A DNA stretch of 64,000 bases from Vandiemenella viatica (taxonomy: Eukaryota; Arthropoda; Insecta; Orthoptera; Morabidae), in NCBI GenBank assembly GCA_031002005.1, contig CM061919.1, positions 38,529,088-38,593,087 on the forward strand, in the 5' to 3' direction. A model generated the notes under the pieces. It had not been told where the DNA came from and did not search any database. It saw nothing but the letters and a program-made list of their open reading frames with translations. Positions 22,728-34,199 of the stretch are shown piece by piece (position 1 is the first letter of the stretch; each line of letters starts with the position of its first letter). A program made the translations under genes and the position numbers.

Positions 22728-23445
22728 TCTATACTAATATTATAAAGCTGAAGAGTTTGTTTGTTTATTTGTTTGAACGCGCTAATCTCAGGAACTACTG
22801 GTTCGAATTGAAAAATTCTTTTTGTGTTGAATAGACCATTTATCGAGGAAGGCTTTAAGCTATATAACATCACGCTGCGACTAATAGGAGCGAAGAAACA
22901 ATGGAAAATGTGGAAAAAAAACGGGGAAAATTATTCATCTTTGAGGGCTTCTGTTGCGTGCGCTGCGAAAACGGTTCAAGATACCAAAAAAATATGTATG
23001 AAAGGATTATTCCTCTTGAAATGATCTAAAAAAATGTCCGCGACAGTATATGTCTATCTTTTAAGATTAAATCACTAGAACCGTTTTTATGGTAATCAAA
23101 TTTGATCGAAATTAATGCATTATTACCAATTATTTGTTAGAGTTGTAACAACACAATAATATTAATCTTTATCCAAATAAATGTGTTGTTGATTAAGAGT
23201 ATTTAATTGTGAACAAAATTGTCTTTGGCATCACTTAATTTCAATGAACATCTTAGAAGATTTTACGCGCGGTCGGCTCCCTTCTGAACGGTTGTATGCA
23301 GCGTTATTTGTTTTTGCGATATAATATTGTCGTGTAATAATACTTTTTAAATACTATTTCATTTTGTTTTAAGGATAATATTTTGGTTCTAATAATTTCA
23401 CAATTATTAACACTTTTATGTGTTGTTGATTAAGAGTATTTAATT

Positions 23446-23979
23446 GTGAACAAAATCGAAATTAACGACCTAATTTTAAGTAAACTTCCAGGAGACATAG
23501 TTACCTACACATCTATTGATAACGTAATGGATCAAGAAGATGCGGTACATTACCCACAAGAGTTTCTTAATTCTTTGAACCCAAGTGGCCTTCCCCCATA
23601 TTCCCTCAAGTTAAAAATAGGTGCCCCAATAATTTTACTTAGAAAACTCAAACCACCAAATTTATGTAACGGAACCCGACTTCAAATTAAATTTCTACGC
23701 AATAACGTGATCGTTGCAATAGTTTTGACTGGTCCAGCAGTTGGTCAAACAGTGCTTATACCTCGCATCCCAATGATTCCAAATGATTTACCTTTTAATT
23801 TTAAAAGAATTCAATTTCCCGTTAAGCTATCTTTCGCCGTTACAATTAATAAATCACAGGGGCAAACATTTAAACACGTAGGAATCGATTTACGTCAAGA
23901 CTGCTTTTCACACGGCCAACTATATGTCGCGTTGTCAAGATCGGGTTGCGGAGAAAACCAATATGCCACAAGAAAATAA
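23446..23979 (+). pseudogene. Helitron Pif1-type helicase, C-terminal fragment
   Basis: This 177-codon open frame holds DIVTYTSIDNV, QEFLNSLNPSGLPPY, LKIGAPIILLRKL, LSFAVTINKSQGQTFKHVG and HGQLYVALSRS. These are the late motifs of SF1 Pif1-type helicases encoded by Helitrons. The TINKSQGQ and YVALSR blocks correspond to the last nucleotide-coupling motifs. The Walker A and B motifs and the Rep nuclease are missing, so no activity is expected. The frame is intact over what remains, which suggests the deletion is not ancient. The true start is lost, and the listed start is simply where the open frame begins. Confidence 0.9.
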
Positions 23980-24059
23980 AACTAAAAATATAATTTACGC
24001 AGAAGTACTTTAAAATAATTATGTTATTTTAAAAACTTAAAAACTAAATTTGCAAAAAA

Positions 24060-24840
24060 TTGTCTAAAATAATAACAGAAATTGACGCGGACAAAGTCGT
24101 GGGTAATTGCTATCTTATATATAAAAATCAATGTTTGTTTGTGGGTTTGTTCATCTTCTATGCATTCCTATACCATTTATCAGATTGCAATGAAACTTTG
24201 GAGAGTTTTCGAGTGTGCGTCTGCGAAGGTACCTGTGAAAAAAAAAATTCCAAAAAGTCACCCCTATTCCCCATAACACCCCATAATTTAGGCAAAACCA
24301 CATTTTTTATCCGATTTAGATAGGAATTTGTACACTTATACTTTAAAACAAACAGAAAAATACTGCCTACGTATGGTTTCCGAATATTCACCCCCTCTCC
24401 CCATTTCCGACCCCATTACGTTTTTACCCCATAATTTAGGCAAACCACATTTTTTATCCAATTTAGATAACAATTTGTACACTTATACTTTAAAAAAGAG
24501 AGAGAAATACTGTACACATTAATTTCACAAAAACCCAATCCCTCTCCTCTCTTTCCACCACCTTAATTACCCCCTATGCCCCATAATACCCCATAATTTA
24601 AACAGACCCGCAAACCGTTCGTCCGATTACGGTGAAGCTTTGGTGAGTTGTCGACGGGATGACGGAGAAGGTTCCTGTCAAAAAAAATTATAAAAACCAC
24701 CTTCCTCCCCATAATTTAGACAAAACCACATATTTCATCAGATTTCAATGGGAATTTGCACACTTATACTTTGAAACAAACAGAAAAATACTGCCTGCAT
24801 ATGTTTTTCAAAGCGCATCCCCTCTCACCCTTTCCAACTA
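24060..24840 (+). repeat. Internal imperfect repeats in Helitron 3' half
   Basis: Phrases such as CCCCATAATTTAGGCAAA and TTTGTACACTTATACTTTAA recur about three times at roughly 150-300 bp spacing (for example 24280, 24420, 24710), mixed with CCCC-rich spacers. The block is non-coding and looks like local duplication in the element's 3' region. Confidence 0.65.
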
Positions 24841-24945
24841 AAATGAATGAAACAGCAGTTTAAAATTTATATGTAAATCTTTTTTCATTTAATCTACGTG
24901 CCTACTCAAGTCAAGCAATAGTGAAGCATTGCCGGGTCAGCTAGT

Positions 24946-25257
24946 ATGTAAATAAAGGTAAGCGCACACTCGGGCGGGCCCAGTCGCGTCTAGCATTGGC
25001 CGCCCAGTGGACGCGTATTCGTGCGAGTACGCCTGTATACGCGCGAACAGATCGCTCCAATCGAAACACAGGGAATGTTATGTGACTCCGTCCATTGTAA
25101 ACGCTAGAGTCGACCGAACATACATGAGGACGATGAGATCCGAAATTGTTTGGATATTGAGAATGCAGACCTTTTTTATGCTCCAACAATCACAGAAACA
25201 ATATTACTCGGCCAAAGCTATTAAAACTTTTGTGTGAATGAAAACAGAACACTATGC
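24946..25257. other. No recognised feature
   Basis: A moderately GC-rich stretch with alternating CG/TA near 25010-25045. No coding or repeat signature was identified. Confidence 0.5.
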
Positions 25258-25985
25258 GGCTGGACAACCGAGAGGATTTTATTGCAATTAAAACTTCCAC
25301 AACATTACTTGAAATCATTAGGAAACGTTTTTAAATGAAAATAAAAATTCATACAAGTACGTAACAGCGTAATGACTGCACACGTGGGCATGCGAGAGAG
25401 CTCCACGTGAGCAGTTATTACGCCTTCGAAAGTCAAGTCGACTCCAGTATCGTGGCTGCCTTACTTTCCAACATTCCTCCACCACATTTCGATATTGCTT
25501 AGAGAATTGGAAACGAGTGGAGGAAAACAACATGATTCCTCTGCATGATGAACTTCTCCACCTGCCTCGCACACGTCTAAAATTGAGGAGACCTGCCTAC
25601 ATGGAAGCAGCCGATCTCAGACATAACCACTTTAACTTGTATGAAGAGTGGAGAAAGGAGTGGGAAGCCAACAGCCCACACAATTGTGGACTTCTAAAAG
25701 ATCCGACAACCTGAGTTCCAGGTTTGACTTGCCTAGGCGTCTTTGGTGTCAATTGAATAGATTTCGCACAGGTCACGGAGTGTGCAATGCAACCACGCAT
25801 AAGTGGGGTCTCCGTGGAGATGCATTGTGTGACTGTGGTGATATACAAACTGCTGACCACATTGTAATGGACTGTCCAGTAAGAAGACTATCTGGAGGCC
25901 TTCTCGCACTGCGTCAAGCTAGACCAGCTGCCAGAAGATGGCTTGAATATATCGATATAGTTTTCTGATTGACATATCTTTTGTT
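25258..25985 (+). pseudogene. LINE C-terminal fragment with CCHC-like motif
   Basis: Two frames read RPAYMEAADLRHNHFNLYEEW (25517-25714) and FDLPRRLWCQLNRFRTGHG then CDCGDIQTADHIVMDCP (25700-25890). The C-x-C, H and C-P pattern is the terminal zinc-binding-like domain of several insect non-LTR retrotransposons. The fragment is 5' truncated and frameshifted near 25713. It ends in an AATAATAAT tail near 26000-26015, typical of non-LTR 3' ends. Confidence 0.75.
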
Positions 25986-25994
25986 GTACTTGGC

Positions 25995-26375
25995 ATACGA
26001 TAATAATAATAATAGCAATCATCAAAAGAATGAACCCTAACAGACTCACAAGACAAATAGTTGAATTCTATGAAAACCGAAGTAAATTAATATCGGATAC
26101 TATGAAATGGGTTGGAGAAATCAAGAAAGACCTCAAATTAGCAGGAATTGTTCCAAAAGATATTGAAAACAGAGACCTATTTAAATCTAAAATTCACAAG
26201 TGGCAAGTTCACCGGGAAGAAAGATTTAAGAAAAGACCAGGAACAACATGGTCAGATGAGAGAAAAGAAGCCCACAGCAAACGTATGAACGAAATATGGG
26301 CACAAAGGAAAGCGAACAAACGCTTCTGAGTACTTTGCGTAGTCCTAATGGGCTTATCCGCAAATAATAATAACA
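25995..26375 (+). pseudogene. Second LINE C-terminal fragment
   Basis: A 100-codon open frame (26030-26329) contains RLTRQIVEFYENRSK, SDTMKWVGEIKKDLKLAGI, DIENRDLFKSKIHKW and TWSDERKEAHSKRMNEIWA. This is the C-terminal domain seen after the reverse transcriptase in an RTE-like group of insect elements. It is in frame up to the stop near 26328 and followed by AAATAATAATAAC, the 3' tail. It directly follows the previous LINE tail, so two 3' ends lie in tandem. Confidence 0.75.
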
Positions 26376-26491
26376 AACAGCACATTTTCGAAACCAAAGA
26401 CTTCTAAGCATTCAGAATCTCATTCAAAGTATTATGTCCCACATAATTTTTTTAACTACGGTTCTCTAATATTCTACGCACATGTTTTATT

Positions 26492-28329
26492 TATACAGAT
26501 AATTTTTCAGCCAAATATAGACAGTATTTTTCTCCTTGTTTCAAAGGATAAGTGTGCAAACTTTCATCGAGATCGGATGGAAACTGGATTTGTATGAAGA
26601 ACAAACAAAGAAACATTCATCTTTATATATATAGATTATATTGACTTGTTCTACTTCTAGCAAATTATTGTTATTTTTATGCTTTAATACTCATGAAAAT
26701 AACAAAGTTATAATTCTGACAAAACAAAAGTCTATAAACGTCTTAGCAATAATCTACAACAATCCGAATCTATAACACTAATTTTTTTAGTTACACAAGA
26801 AAATTGTGATGTTAAATTAGATATACCTAAAAGTTTAGTTACAATTTGCTTTATTTAATCTAACTATCAAGCTTTCAGCTTATTTTTAAATCAAAAACTA
26901 GCGAAATTAAATGAGTATTAGCCAATAAGAATATGCGATTTTCGAAACACCTTTAGCGAGTGATAAATGTTTCTATTTCTACTCACTAGCAGTAATCCTA
27001 ACTATTTACTTTATAACTGAAAGCTTTAAACTAATTTAGATTGAAAAACGTAGCTGATGACGAAGTTATTTCAGGTTTAGTGCACAGCAGTTCACATACA
27101 CAACTAGAGCTCACTTCAACAGATATACATTCAGTGCTGCCAGCCTCTTGGCTTTGAATATCCGTAGATGGCCGCTAACATTTCCGTAGATTGGCTACAA
27201 AAATCCGGAGACTCACTTACTGAGAGACTGAAACAATAATTCAAGAGAGAGTCAAAATTAATAATACTTTTTATTTCAAGATCTTTAAAATTCGAAATAC
27301 AAAATAATATTCTACATTGAAAGTAAGAAATATCTCTGAACATGTTTTATACAGCGTCATTTTCATCACTGCTGTTGCTGCTGTGCCCTTTTTTTAAGGG
27401 TTCATACATTTTCTTTGTTGACATTAAATTTATTATATGTTCTGTAAAAGGAAATGTTAAAAACTGCGACCCCTTTGATTCTCGGATATTGGTTAGGCCT
27501 TCTCGGGAGGCACTGCTTTGTAAGCCGTGCCTATGAGCGTGTTACGGCGCATAAAGAGTGCGCCGATAGTTTTGTATTACAGTCTTCTATAAAATCTGTA
27601 ATCAAACAAAATACGAGCTTCGTTTCAATTGTTGGTTCACATGAGCGGTTGCAAGGAAACGATTCCCAATTATTGACAATTCTGTAATACATTTACATTA
27701 TATACGCTCAAAGTTTAACAAAACATTAATACAAGGAAAAATCAACTAATAATAAAAAGTATCAAAAATCCTTAGATATTTTACCAAAATCCGAAAATCC
27801 TAACTTTTTATAAAAATCCGTAGATCTACGGATAAATCCGTAGAATTGGCAGCGCTGGATACATTCCCCTAATCACAAACTGGGAAGTAGACTTGCGCAT
27901 TATAGTTCGCGAAGAAGAGCGCTCAGTTTAGTTCGCAGCTCCCTCGCGAACTAGTTCGCTCTTTTAGTTCGTTAGTTCGCGTCTCGAATTCAGAGAAACA
28001 GATCGTTCGCTCGCCATGCTACCGCTACTGCACGCGCTATTTTGTTTGTTATGTCAGTTTTATTAGGACAAAATCATTTTTTGTCGTTTCTAAATGGAAT
28101 TTAATATGACCTTCTTAACAAAAGTTATTGCTTAGTAATAGCCCTTTCAAATGACATTTGCATGATCAGTTGCCACCGATAAACCAAAGTGCTCATTGTC
28201 CTTTGCACAAATGGGTAAACTGAATAACTGTGCTGTTTTACTATTTATTTTACATGCATTCGTAGATTATTAATTTTTTAAATGGATTTATTTATTAGTT
28301 CATGGAAGAAACATTACTTATAAAAGGCG
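26492..28329. repeat. Duplicated block, copy 2 (paired with 911-2630)
   Basis: High-identity copy of 911-2630, in the same orientation about 25.7 kb away. It keeps a Helitron 5' terminus (26635) that copy 1 has lost and contains the left part of hAT family 1 at the same target site. The unique-looking part (27131-27879) has short open frames conserved between the copies, but none carries a known motif. Confidence 0.85.
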
Positions 28330-29980
28330 CTAATGACCCCGCCGTCGACGTGCCCTAACGACACAACATTACTTATAAAATATTATAAATGCATTTATTT
28401 TGATGAATTAAATACCCGTTTATAAGTAATCGGCTTTTTTTTATAAATATATAAATTTGGAAATCATGAACAAAATATAATTCTACTATTGGCTACAAGT
28501 TAAGACCTAATTGACAGAAACAATATTACCTATATTATTAAGAAAAGTAACAGTAATACTTCCAATGTGATACCTAACAATTAGACATATAAAAATGACA
28601 GTGACCCTTGAATGAGAAAGTGGTAACAATAACGAAAGTCATTGAGCTATTATTTTTATTAGTGTAGAGGAGGATAATCCAACACACATTCACAATATTT
28701 TGGCGACGAATGAAACTGATGAAGACACAAAAGTTCAAATCTTTTTGAATTTCGCAAGTCATTTCTTTACATAACTTTCACAAATCTGTTAACCAACAGA
28801 CTGAGATAAGTATTATATTATGTCAGCTTTAAAATCAGCGCTAGAAAAATGTAAAAGATACTGTTTCTTTGGTTAAGAAAAGAGGAAAAAGCCATTAGAA
28901 AGCCAAATTATCAACAGAAAGTGATAATATTAAAAATAATGCTCTAGTATTCGTTGATAAAAGTCTGGAGTATCTTAGTAAATAGTTAGATTTTAATGAA
29001 AGCAATTGGCTATAGAAAATCCAAAAATTAAATTTGAAACATGATGTTTCATTTGATGGTTGTGAGACAATATTAGAGGTTCTAAATTTATGAGAAAAAA
29101 TGAGTATCAAAGTGAACGAACTTTGCTCTGAAATAACAATATTACACGAAATCTAGGTAAAAGTACAGTAAGAGCAGTATTTCATTAGTAAAAATGAGCT
29201 TTTGATCGACATTAATTTAACAACTGAAAGCGATAAAGCATATTACAATTATACTGTAGACAGAAAATTGTTAAAGATGCAAGAAGTGCACAAAAATACA
29301 GCTTAAAAAATAAATTAGTAAAAAAACATATCCTTTGTACTTTTCTACTCTTTCGTAAAATATTATATTTTGAAGTGTACTAAATTTTTATAGGTTATTC
29401 TAAAAAAACATTCTACCATCAACCTAAAAAATGTTGGTAATCCTAGCGGCGAATGGTAATAGTTCGCGACCGGGAATGCTCAGTTAGTTCACGAACGGTA
29501 CCGCTCAGTTTAGTTCGCGAGCGGTAGCGCTGTGTTTAGTTCACGAACTAGGTCGCTCCGCTCTGGAATTCCAGAAAGACAGCTCGTTCGCTGCTTTGCT
29601 AGCGCTACTTCACGCGCTCTCTTCTTTTTTATAATAGTTGTGGTTACTGATTGTTGTCTTTTAAGTGTTAATGGGATCAAAGTGTGTTTGTTTTCACATT
29701 CCATGTTAAATTTCCGTTTTTGATTTCTTCAATAATTATTAATGTTTAACAGTTACATTTTTATTGTGTTTTTTTTTATATCTTTCTATTCAGTGAAATG
29801 TGTCCACAGCGAAACTGTATTACCTTTTAGATAATAAACTAAAACAAAAGTTGGTCTTCGGGAAACGATCGAACGAACTAACGAACGAACTAAGGAGCGA
29901 GAGATCTGGGAACTAGTTCGCGTAGTTCGCTCGTGGGAGCGCTCTTCCGAACTAGTTGTTCGCGAACTACACAAGACCTA
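27888..29980. mobile_element. hAT element family 1, complete copy with CTGGGAAG duplication
   Basis: The target duplication CTGGGAAG lies at 27880-27887 and 29981-29988. Termini are TAGACTTGCGCATTATAGTT and, reversed from the right, TAGGTCTTGTGTAGTTCGCG. Length is 2093 bp. It is collinear with 18527-20739 apart from indels, and has fewer subterminal repeat units. No transposase frame survives. Confidence 0.92.
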
Positions 29981-30509
29981 CTGGGAAGGCGACCGGTGGG
30001 ATACTAGCAACTCCACACGGGAGAATAGTGATAACTAGAGACCGGAGTATATGCAACACAAAAAACCAGAAATATGCATGCAAAATATGCTTAAAATATG
30101 CATGTAATGTGTCAAAAAGCGGCAAAATATGCAACATTATAAAATACAAAAAATAGTAATATTTAGATTTTTTATTTCATAATCAGCATGCAAGTAGCAA
30201 GCAGTAGAATAATATGTTCATAAATTCGATGGTTAATAATATTTAACTTTTGTATACGTAAATAATCGGTCACAGTTCAAAATATTCAATAGTGAGATTG
30301 TTTCTTCGATCTTTTAAAATATTTTTATAAGTGGATATGGACCGTTCACATTCACTGATATAACTGGGCAGTATTTGAATTTGGGTGCTGTGTTAGCAGT
30401 CATTGTTTCTGGAAAAAGTTCATCCGTCCCATTACTAAACTAGCAATTTCGACACAAAGGTTCAAAACCTGGGTTATTGTTCAAAATACTTTCGAACTTC
30501 ACTTTAAGT

Positions 30510-30824
30510 TTACACAGGAATATCTCTGGCAATACGAATTTTATTAATTAAATGAATAGATTCAGTCATCGTCAAATTTTGAGTTTCAAGCTTTTTAATA
30601 CTCGAAGGTATATGGGAAAGACGAATGCTAATCACAGCTCTGGTTTTAATACTAGAACTGTTAAATGCTTCCTTGTACTGACAAACTGCCACAGCCTCTC
30701 TACTATCAAAGTCGTTACCAACACGTTTAATGGCTTCGATATGGTAATTGTAAAACAGTACAGCATCAACCCACGTAGCCCATCGAGTTACCGCAGGTTC
30801 CGGGGGTAAAGGCACATTTGGCAA
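30510..30824 (-). pseudogene. hAT transposase fragment (family 2)
   Basis: The 104-codon frame contains PEPAVTRWATWVDAVLFYNY, FDSREAVAVCQYKEAF and IPSSIKKLETQNLT. TRWATW with a following hydrophobic segment is a recognisable hAT transposase signature from the helical insertion region after the first catalytic Asp. No complete RNase H-like catalytic core or C-terminal dimerisation domain is present, so the protein is non-functional. The truncated copy at 4693-4875 is homologous. Confidence 0.7.
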
Positions 30825-30945
30825 TTTTTCTTTATAGGCATTATTACGAGGTGTGCCTTAAGAAACGCTTTCTTTGTTGATGAAATCAGTTTATATCTAT
30901 TCCCAATCGAGTATCGTAGTTCTTCAGGGAGTCGTCGAAAACCAA

Positions 30946-31298
30946 GGGATTGTGCATAAACTACGTGGTTCCGTCTAGGGGGGAGGGGGAGGGGTTGGCT
31001 GGAAAGCTACGCTGGGCTACGTGGGGGGAGGGGGGTTTCCGGGCCAGGCCACGTAGCTTATCATTCATATTATTTGTCACAGTTAAAATGAGATACAGAA
31101 CACATAGAAGCGTGTAAATATTTATTTCCGTCATTTAATTATCCCCGGATGTAATTTACGATAGTCTTACAAGAGAAAACAGTACAAAATTTCTACTGGA
31201 ATCAATATGGACAAAAGCCACGTTGGGCTACGTGGGGGCGGGGGGGGGGGTAGTTCACAGGAGGCCAAAATGGAGCTACGTGGTTTATGCACGCTCCC
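30946..31298. mobile_element. G-rich MITE, 353 bp, nested in hAT family 2
   Basis: Inverted ends GGGATTGTGCATAAACTACG and, from the right, GGGAGCGTGCATAAACCACG are flanked by CAA on both sides (30943-30945, 31299-31301). The related hAT copy at 4332-5269 lacks it. The interior carries several G-runs of five or more bases (near 30976, 31022, 31234-31250). There is no coding region. The 3-bp duplication and end sequence resemble the MITE at 18103, so a shared superfamily is possible. Confidence 0.75.
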
Positions 31299-31499
31299 CA
31301 AGAGCTGTGGGTTCTGCCTGCTACAACATAAGATTTTATTTTTAACTAGATACACTACCGAAAAATATTGTAAATATACCGAAAATATGCATCATCACTA
31401 GGTTTTAGCTAAAATATGCAATAACCAGTGAAAATAGGCTTAATACGCAAATGCATATGCAAAGATGCAAATACATATTATCCGGTCTATAGTGATAAC

Positions 31500-32560
31500 T
31501 TAAGTTATATATCGATGTCATAACCATTTCGATGAGAGTATACGTACTTGTAGCTTAAGGGACGTTACTGATAGCTTACATTATATCTTGATGCAAAAAC
31601 CAATTCAACGAGAGTATACTTAATTGTAGCTTATCTGACGTTATATCTTGATGTAATAAAAAATACAATGAGAGTATACATAGACGACGCTAATGAGACG
31701 TTAGTAATTTCTTACATTATATATTGATATGATAAACATTTCAATGAGTCAAAACATAGCTGTAGCTTATATGAATTTAGCAATAAGAACGATACATCTT
31801 GGTGTGAAACCACTTAAATAAGAGTATCCGTTGTTGTAGCTTATGTGTCGATAAAGATTTTTTTCGTCATATGTAGATAAAACAATCACATCAATGAGAG
31901 AATATGCAGTTGTAGCATATGTGACAATAGTAATAGCTTGCGTTATATCTTGTGATAAACATTTCAATGAGAGTATTCCTAATTGTAGCTTACATGACGT
32001 TAGTGATAGTTTAATTTATATTTTGATGTCATAACCATTTCAATAAGAGTATATGAAGGTACAGCTGATAAGACATTAGTAATAGCTTATGTTACATATT
32101 TTGTGACAACAGTTTCTATAAGAGTATACGTACTTATAGCTTATGTGATGTCAGTAACAGTTTACGTTATATCTTGATGTAACGACCACTTCAATGAGAG
32201 TGTACTAAGTTGTACGATAGGTGAAGTTACTAATAGCTTACATTATACTCTGATGTGAAATCAATTTCAATTAGAGTATTCATAGTTCTGGATTAAGTGA
32301 CCTTAATGATATCATACATCAAATCTCGATATTACAATCACTTCAATGATAGGGTACTTGGAAGTAGCATATGTGAGGTTAATGATTACTTATATTACAT
32401 CTTAGAGTTACGTTATATCTTGATGTGACAATCACTTCAATGAGAGTGAAGCTAGTTGCAGCTAATGTGAAGTCAGTGAAACCTTAATACGCAGTCACCT
32501 CAATTAGAGTGATAGTAGTTGTAGCTTATGTTACAAAATATAATCTAAAGAGAGTTTAAG
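31500..32560. repeat. Satellite, about 74-bp unit, about 14 degenerate copies
   Basis: The phrase ATGAGAGTATACGTAG or a variant recurs at about 31535, 31610, 31670, 31745, 31818, 31895, 31970, 32044, 32118, 32195, 32270, 32345, 32434 and 32497, giving a mean period near 74 bp. Other unit landmarks are TTGTAGCTTATGTGACGTTA and TTATATCTTGATGTGATAA. Divergence between units is high, so the array is old or not homogenised. Confidence 0.9.
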
Positions 32561-33265
32561 TATGAACTTTTGTCAGTGTTTCTTCAAAGTAGTGCTTATC
32601 TCAAATACGTAACGAATTGTGACCCGTATATCTTACATTTAAAAAAAAAATCTTGCTCCATTACTTAGTGCATATGTCATAAGCTATTTACGCTGATTTT
32701 AATCTGGACCATTGACTATCACCATATAAAAACAAAAATCCAGATTGTTGTGGCTGTTTTTGCGTGATCCCATTTAAAACTCTCTGACACGCAGCTCGCT
32801 TGCAGTTTTTTAAAGGAGAGATATTAATGGCGTTGTGCGTGCCATGTTCCTTCGTCACCGCCTGAAACGGAAGTAATTTCGAAGATTTTGTGGTTGCGGA
32901 TGACGTACATACACACTTCTGAATTGTTTACAAAATAAATACCTGAAGTGGTGGTGCCTTACGTGTAGGAACAGGTTACATCATTTATATGTTTATAAAC
33001 GATCATATAAAGTCCCTAACTGAAACACAAAGTGCAACTACTTAGGTTTGTACGCTCTAAAATCAGAGTCACCGCGTAAAAAGCTTTTGGCAAATAAGTA
33101 AACTATTTACATACATTCAAGAGTAACTACATATTTACATATCTATCTATTTCTTTGCTTGCATAGATTTTATGATGGTATTAATATGTAATAAGCTGTC
33201 GATGTGCTGCTTTTCACTAGAACCCATACACTGTTGTGTGTGCATTTTTGTCGTTTCCTTAGGCA
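32561..33265. other. No recognised feature
   Basis: AT-rich single-copy-looking sequence. No gene, terminal repeat or family motif was identified. Confidence 0.5.
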
Positions 33266-33266
33266 G

Positions 33267-33308
<42 letters not shown>

Positions 33309-33330
33309 CATTTATATATATATATATACT
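33266..33330. repeat. Microsatellite, CA then TA
   Basis: About 18 CA repeats (33269-33304) are followed by a short TA run (33314-33329). Open frames translating it as histidine/threonine are artefacts. Confidence 0.95.
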
Positions 33331-33695
33331 GTTTTGGCATCTGTACAGCGTACATTGCAATCACTCTTTCTGAAAAAAAACCGCATACAAATATAATATT
33401 TCAGTAATTTTATTATATATAAGGACTAGCAACAGAAATTTTAAAGTTGAGGTTGGCCAAGTTGCAATTAGTATCTGGCTGAACTCGTTGCCGTGGGAAC
33501 AGCAAGTAGTCTGACAGGTCTCGCAAGCGTGCGCCAACTACGCAATCACTATCACATATGAAACGCTATATTACAAGTAGTTGTACTCAACTAATGATTT
33601 TGAATTTTTTGATGGAATTCAACTAAATGCGAATAGAGCGTCTCGCAGTTAGTGTTCCGTAGGACGGACGACAGTGGTTTAGCGTGAAAATCAAT
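33331..33695. other. No recognised feature
   Basis: No coding or repeat signal that I can support. Confidence 0.5.
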
Positions 33696-33703
33696 GTTTA
33701 ACA

Positions 33704-33992
33704 CAGGGGCGGAGCCAGGATTTTGGTTTGGGGGGGAGGGGAGGCTTGAGCGGACTTTGGTTTGGGGGGGGCTTGTTTTGAGTGAATTTTGGTTGGGGAG
33801 GCTTGCCTTTAGTGGATTTTGGCTTTGAGGGGGGCTTGAGTAGGGGAAAAGGTAGTATTTATAGTCCCCTCGGGCCTTAAATCTGTAGAGCTAAAAAAAA
33901 GGTCTCCAAAATTACAATGTCGGAGATGGACCTAAATACTTTTGGGGGGGGGGGCTTGAGCCCCCTAGCCCCTCCCCCTGGATCCGCCCCTG
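33704..33992. mobile_element. hAT-type MITE, 289 bp, G-rich
   Basis: The perfect 8-bp duplication GTTTAACA (33696-33703 and 33993-34000) flanks termini CAGGGGCGGAGCCAGG and, from the right, CAGGGGCGGATCCAGG. This is a terminus widely found on animal hAT elements. The interior repeats GGGGGGGGCTTGAG and TTTTGGTTTGGGG blocks. It is non-coding. Confidence 0.92.
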
Positions 33993-34199
33993 GTTTAACA
34001 TATTTTCATGCTCTCCCATCAACGGCTCCGCGCCACTAATGCAATCATTCAGTTCCAATAAATATTACGTACAGAATCCATACAAAACAAAAGAATAGTG
34101 TTAATAATTGAAGAAGTAACAGTGAAACAAAAACTTCTGCTTGTTTTACTCGGAAGGTGCAAGCTAAACTTGATGTAAGTGCTTGCTTCTCTTCCTATC

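Larger units (their letters stand above)
22728..24944 (+). mobile_element. Helitron with truncated helicase gene, 2.2 kb
   Basis: The 5' end TCTATACTAATATTATAAAG follows a host A. The 3' end is CTAG (24941-24944) before a host T, preceded by a stem GCAAT/ATTGC with an 8-nt loop and CGGGTCAG. The 5' part continues with sequence around GAGTTTGTTTGTTTATTTG that is widely seen in insect Helitrons. It keeps only the C-terminal end of the Rep-helicase protein, so it is non-autonomous by deletion. Confidence 0.9.
17875..26635 (-). mobile_element. Candidate large Helitron or Helitron shell with nested insertions
   Basis: CTAG at 17875-17878, with the upstream segment GCGGACGAAGTCGCGGG on the minus strand, is a clear Helitron 3' end. 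At 26635 the minus strand starts TCTATATATATAAAGATGAA after a host A, a classic Helitron 5' end. Both face the same way and could be the two ends of one element. The 8.8 kb between them contains a MITE, a hAT, a plus-strand Helitron and LINE fragments, leaving about 3 kb. Two separate truncated Helitrons would look the same, so the pairing is inference. Confidence 0.4.
30036..31491. mobile_element. hAT element family 2, complete copy
   Basis: The 8-bp duplication GTGATAAC (30028-30035 and 31492-31499) flanks termini TAGAGACCGGAGTATATGC and, from the right, TATAGACCGGATAATATG. Subterminal sequence repeats ATATGCA-type words many times, as expected for transposase-binding sites. It carries a transposase fragment on the minus strand and a 353-bp MITE. 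Insertion was into, or next to, the satellite that begins immediately right of it. Confidence 0.9.

Noticed and set aside
31500..32560. Possible CRISPR array
   Set aside because: Units are 74-bp satellite monomers without a constant repeat and unique spacers, and the context is a eukaryotic genome.
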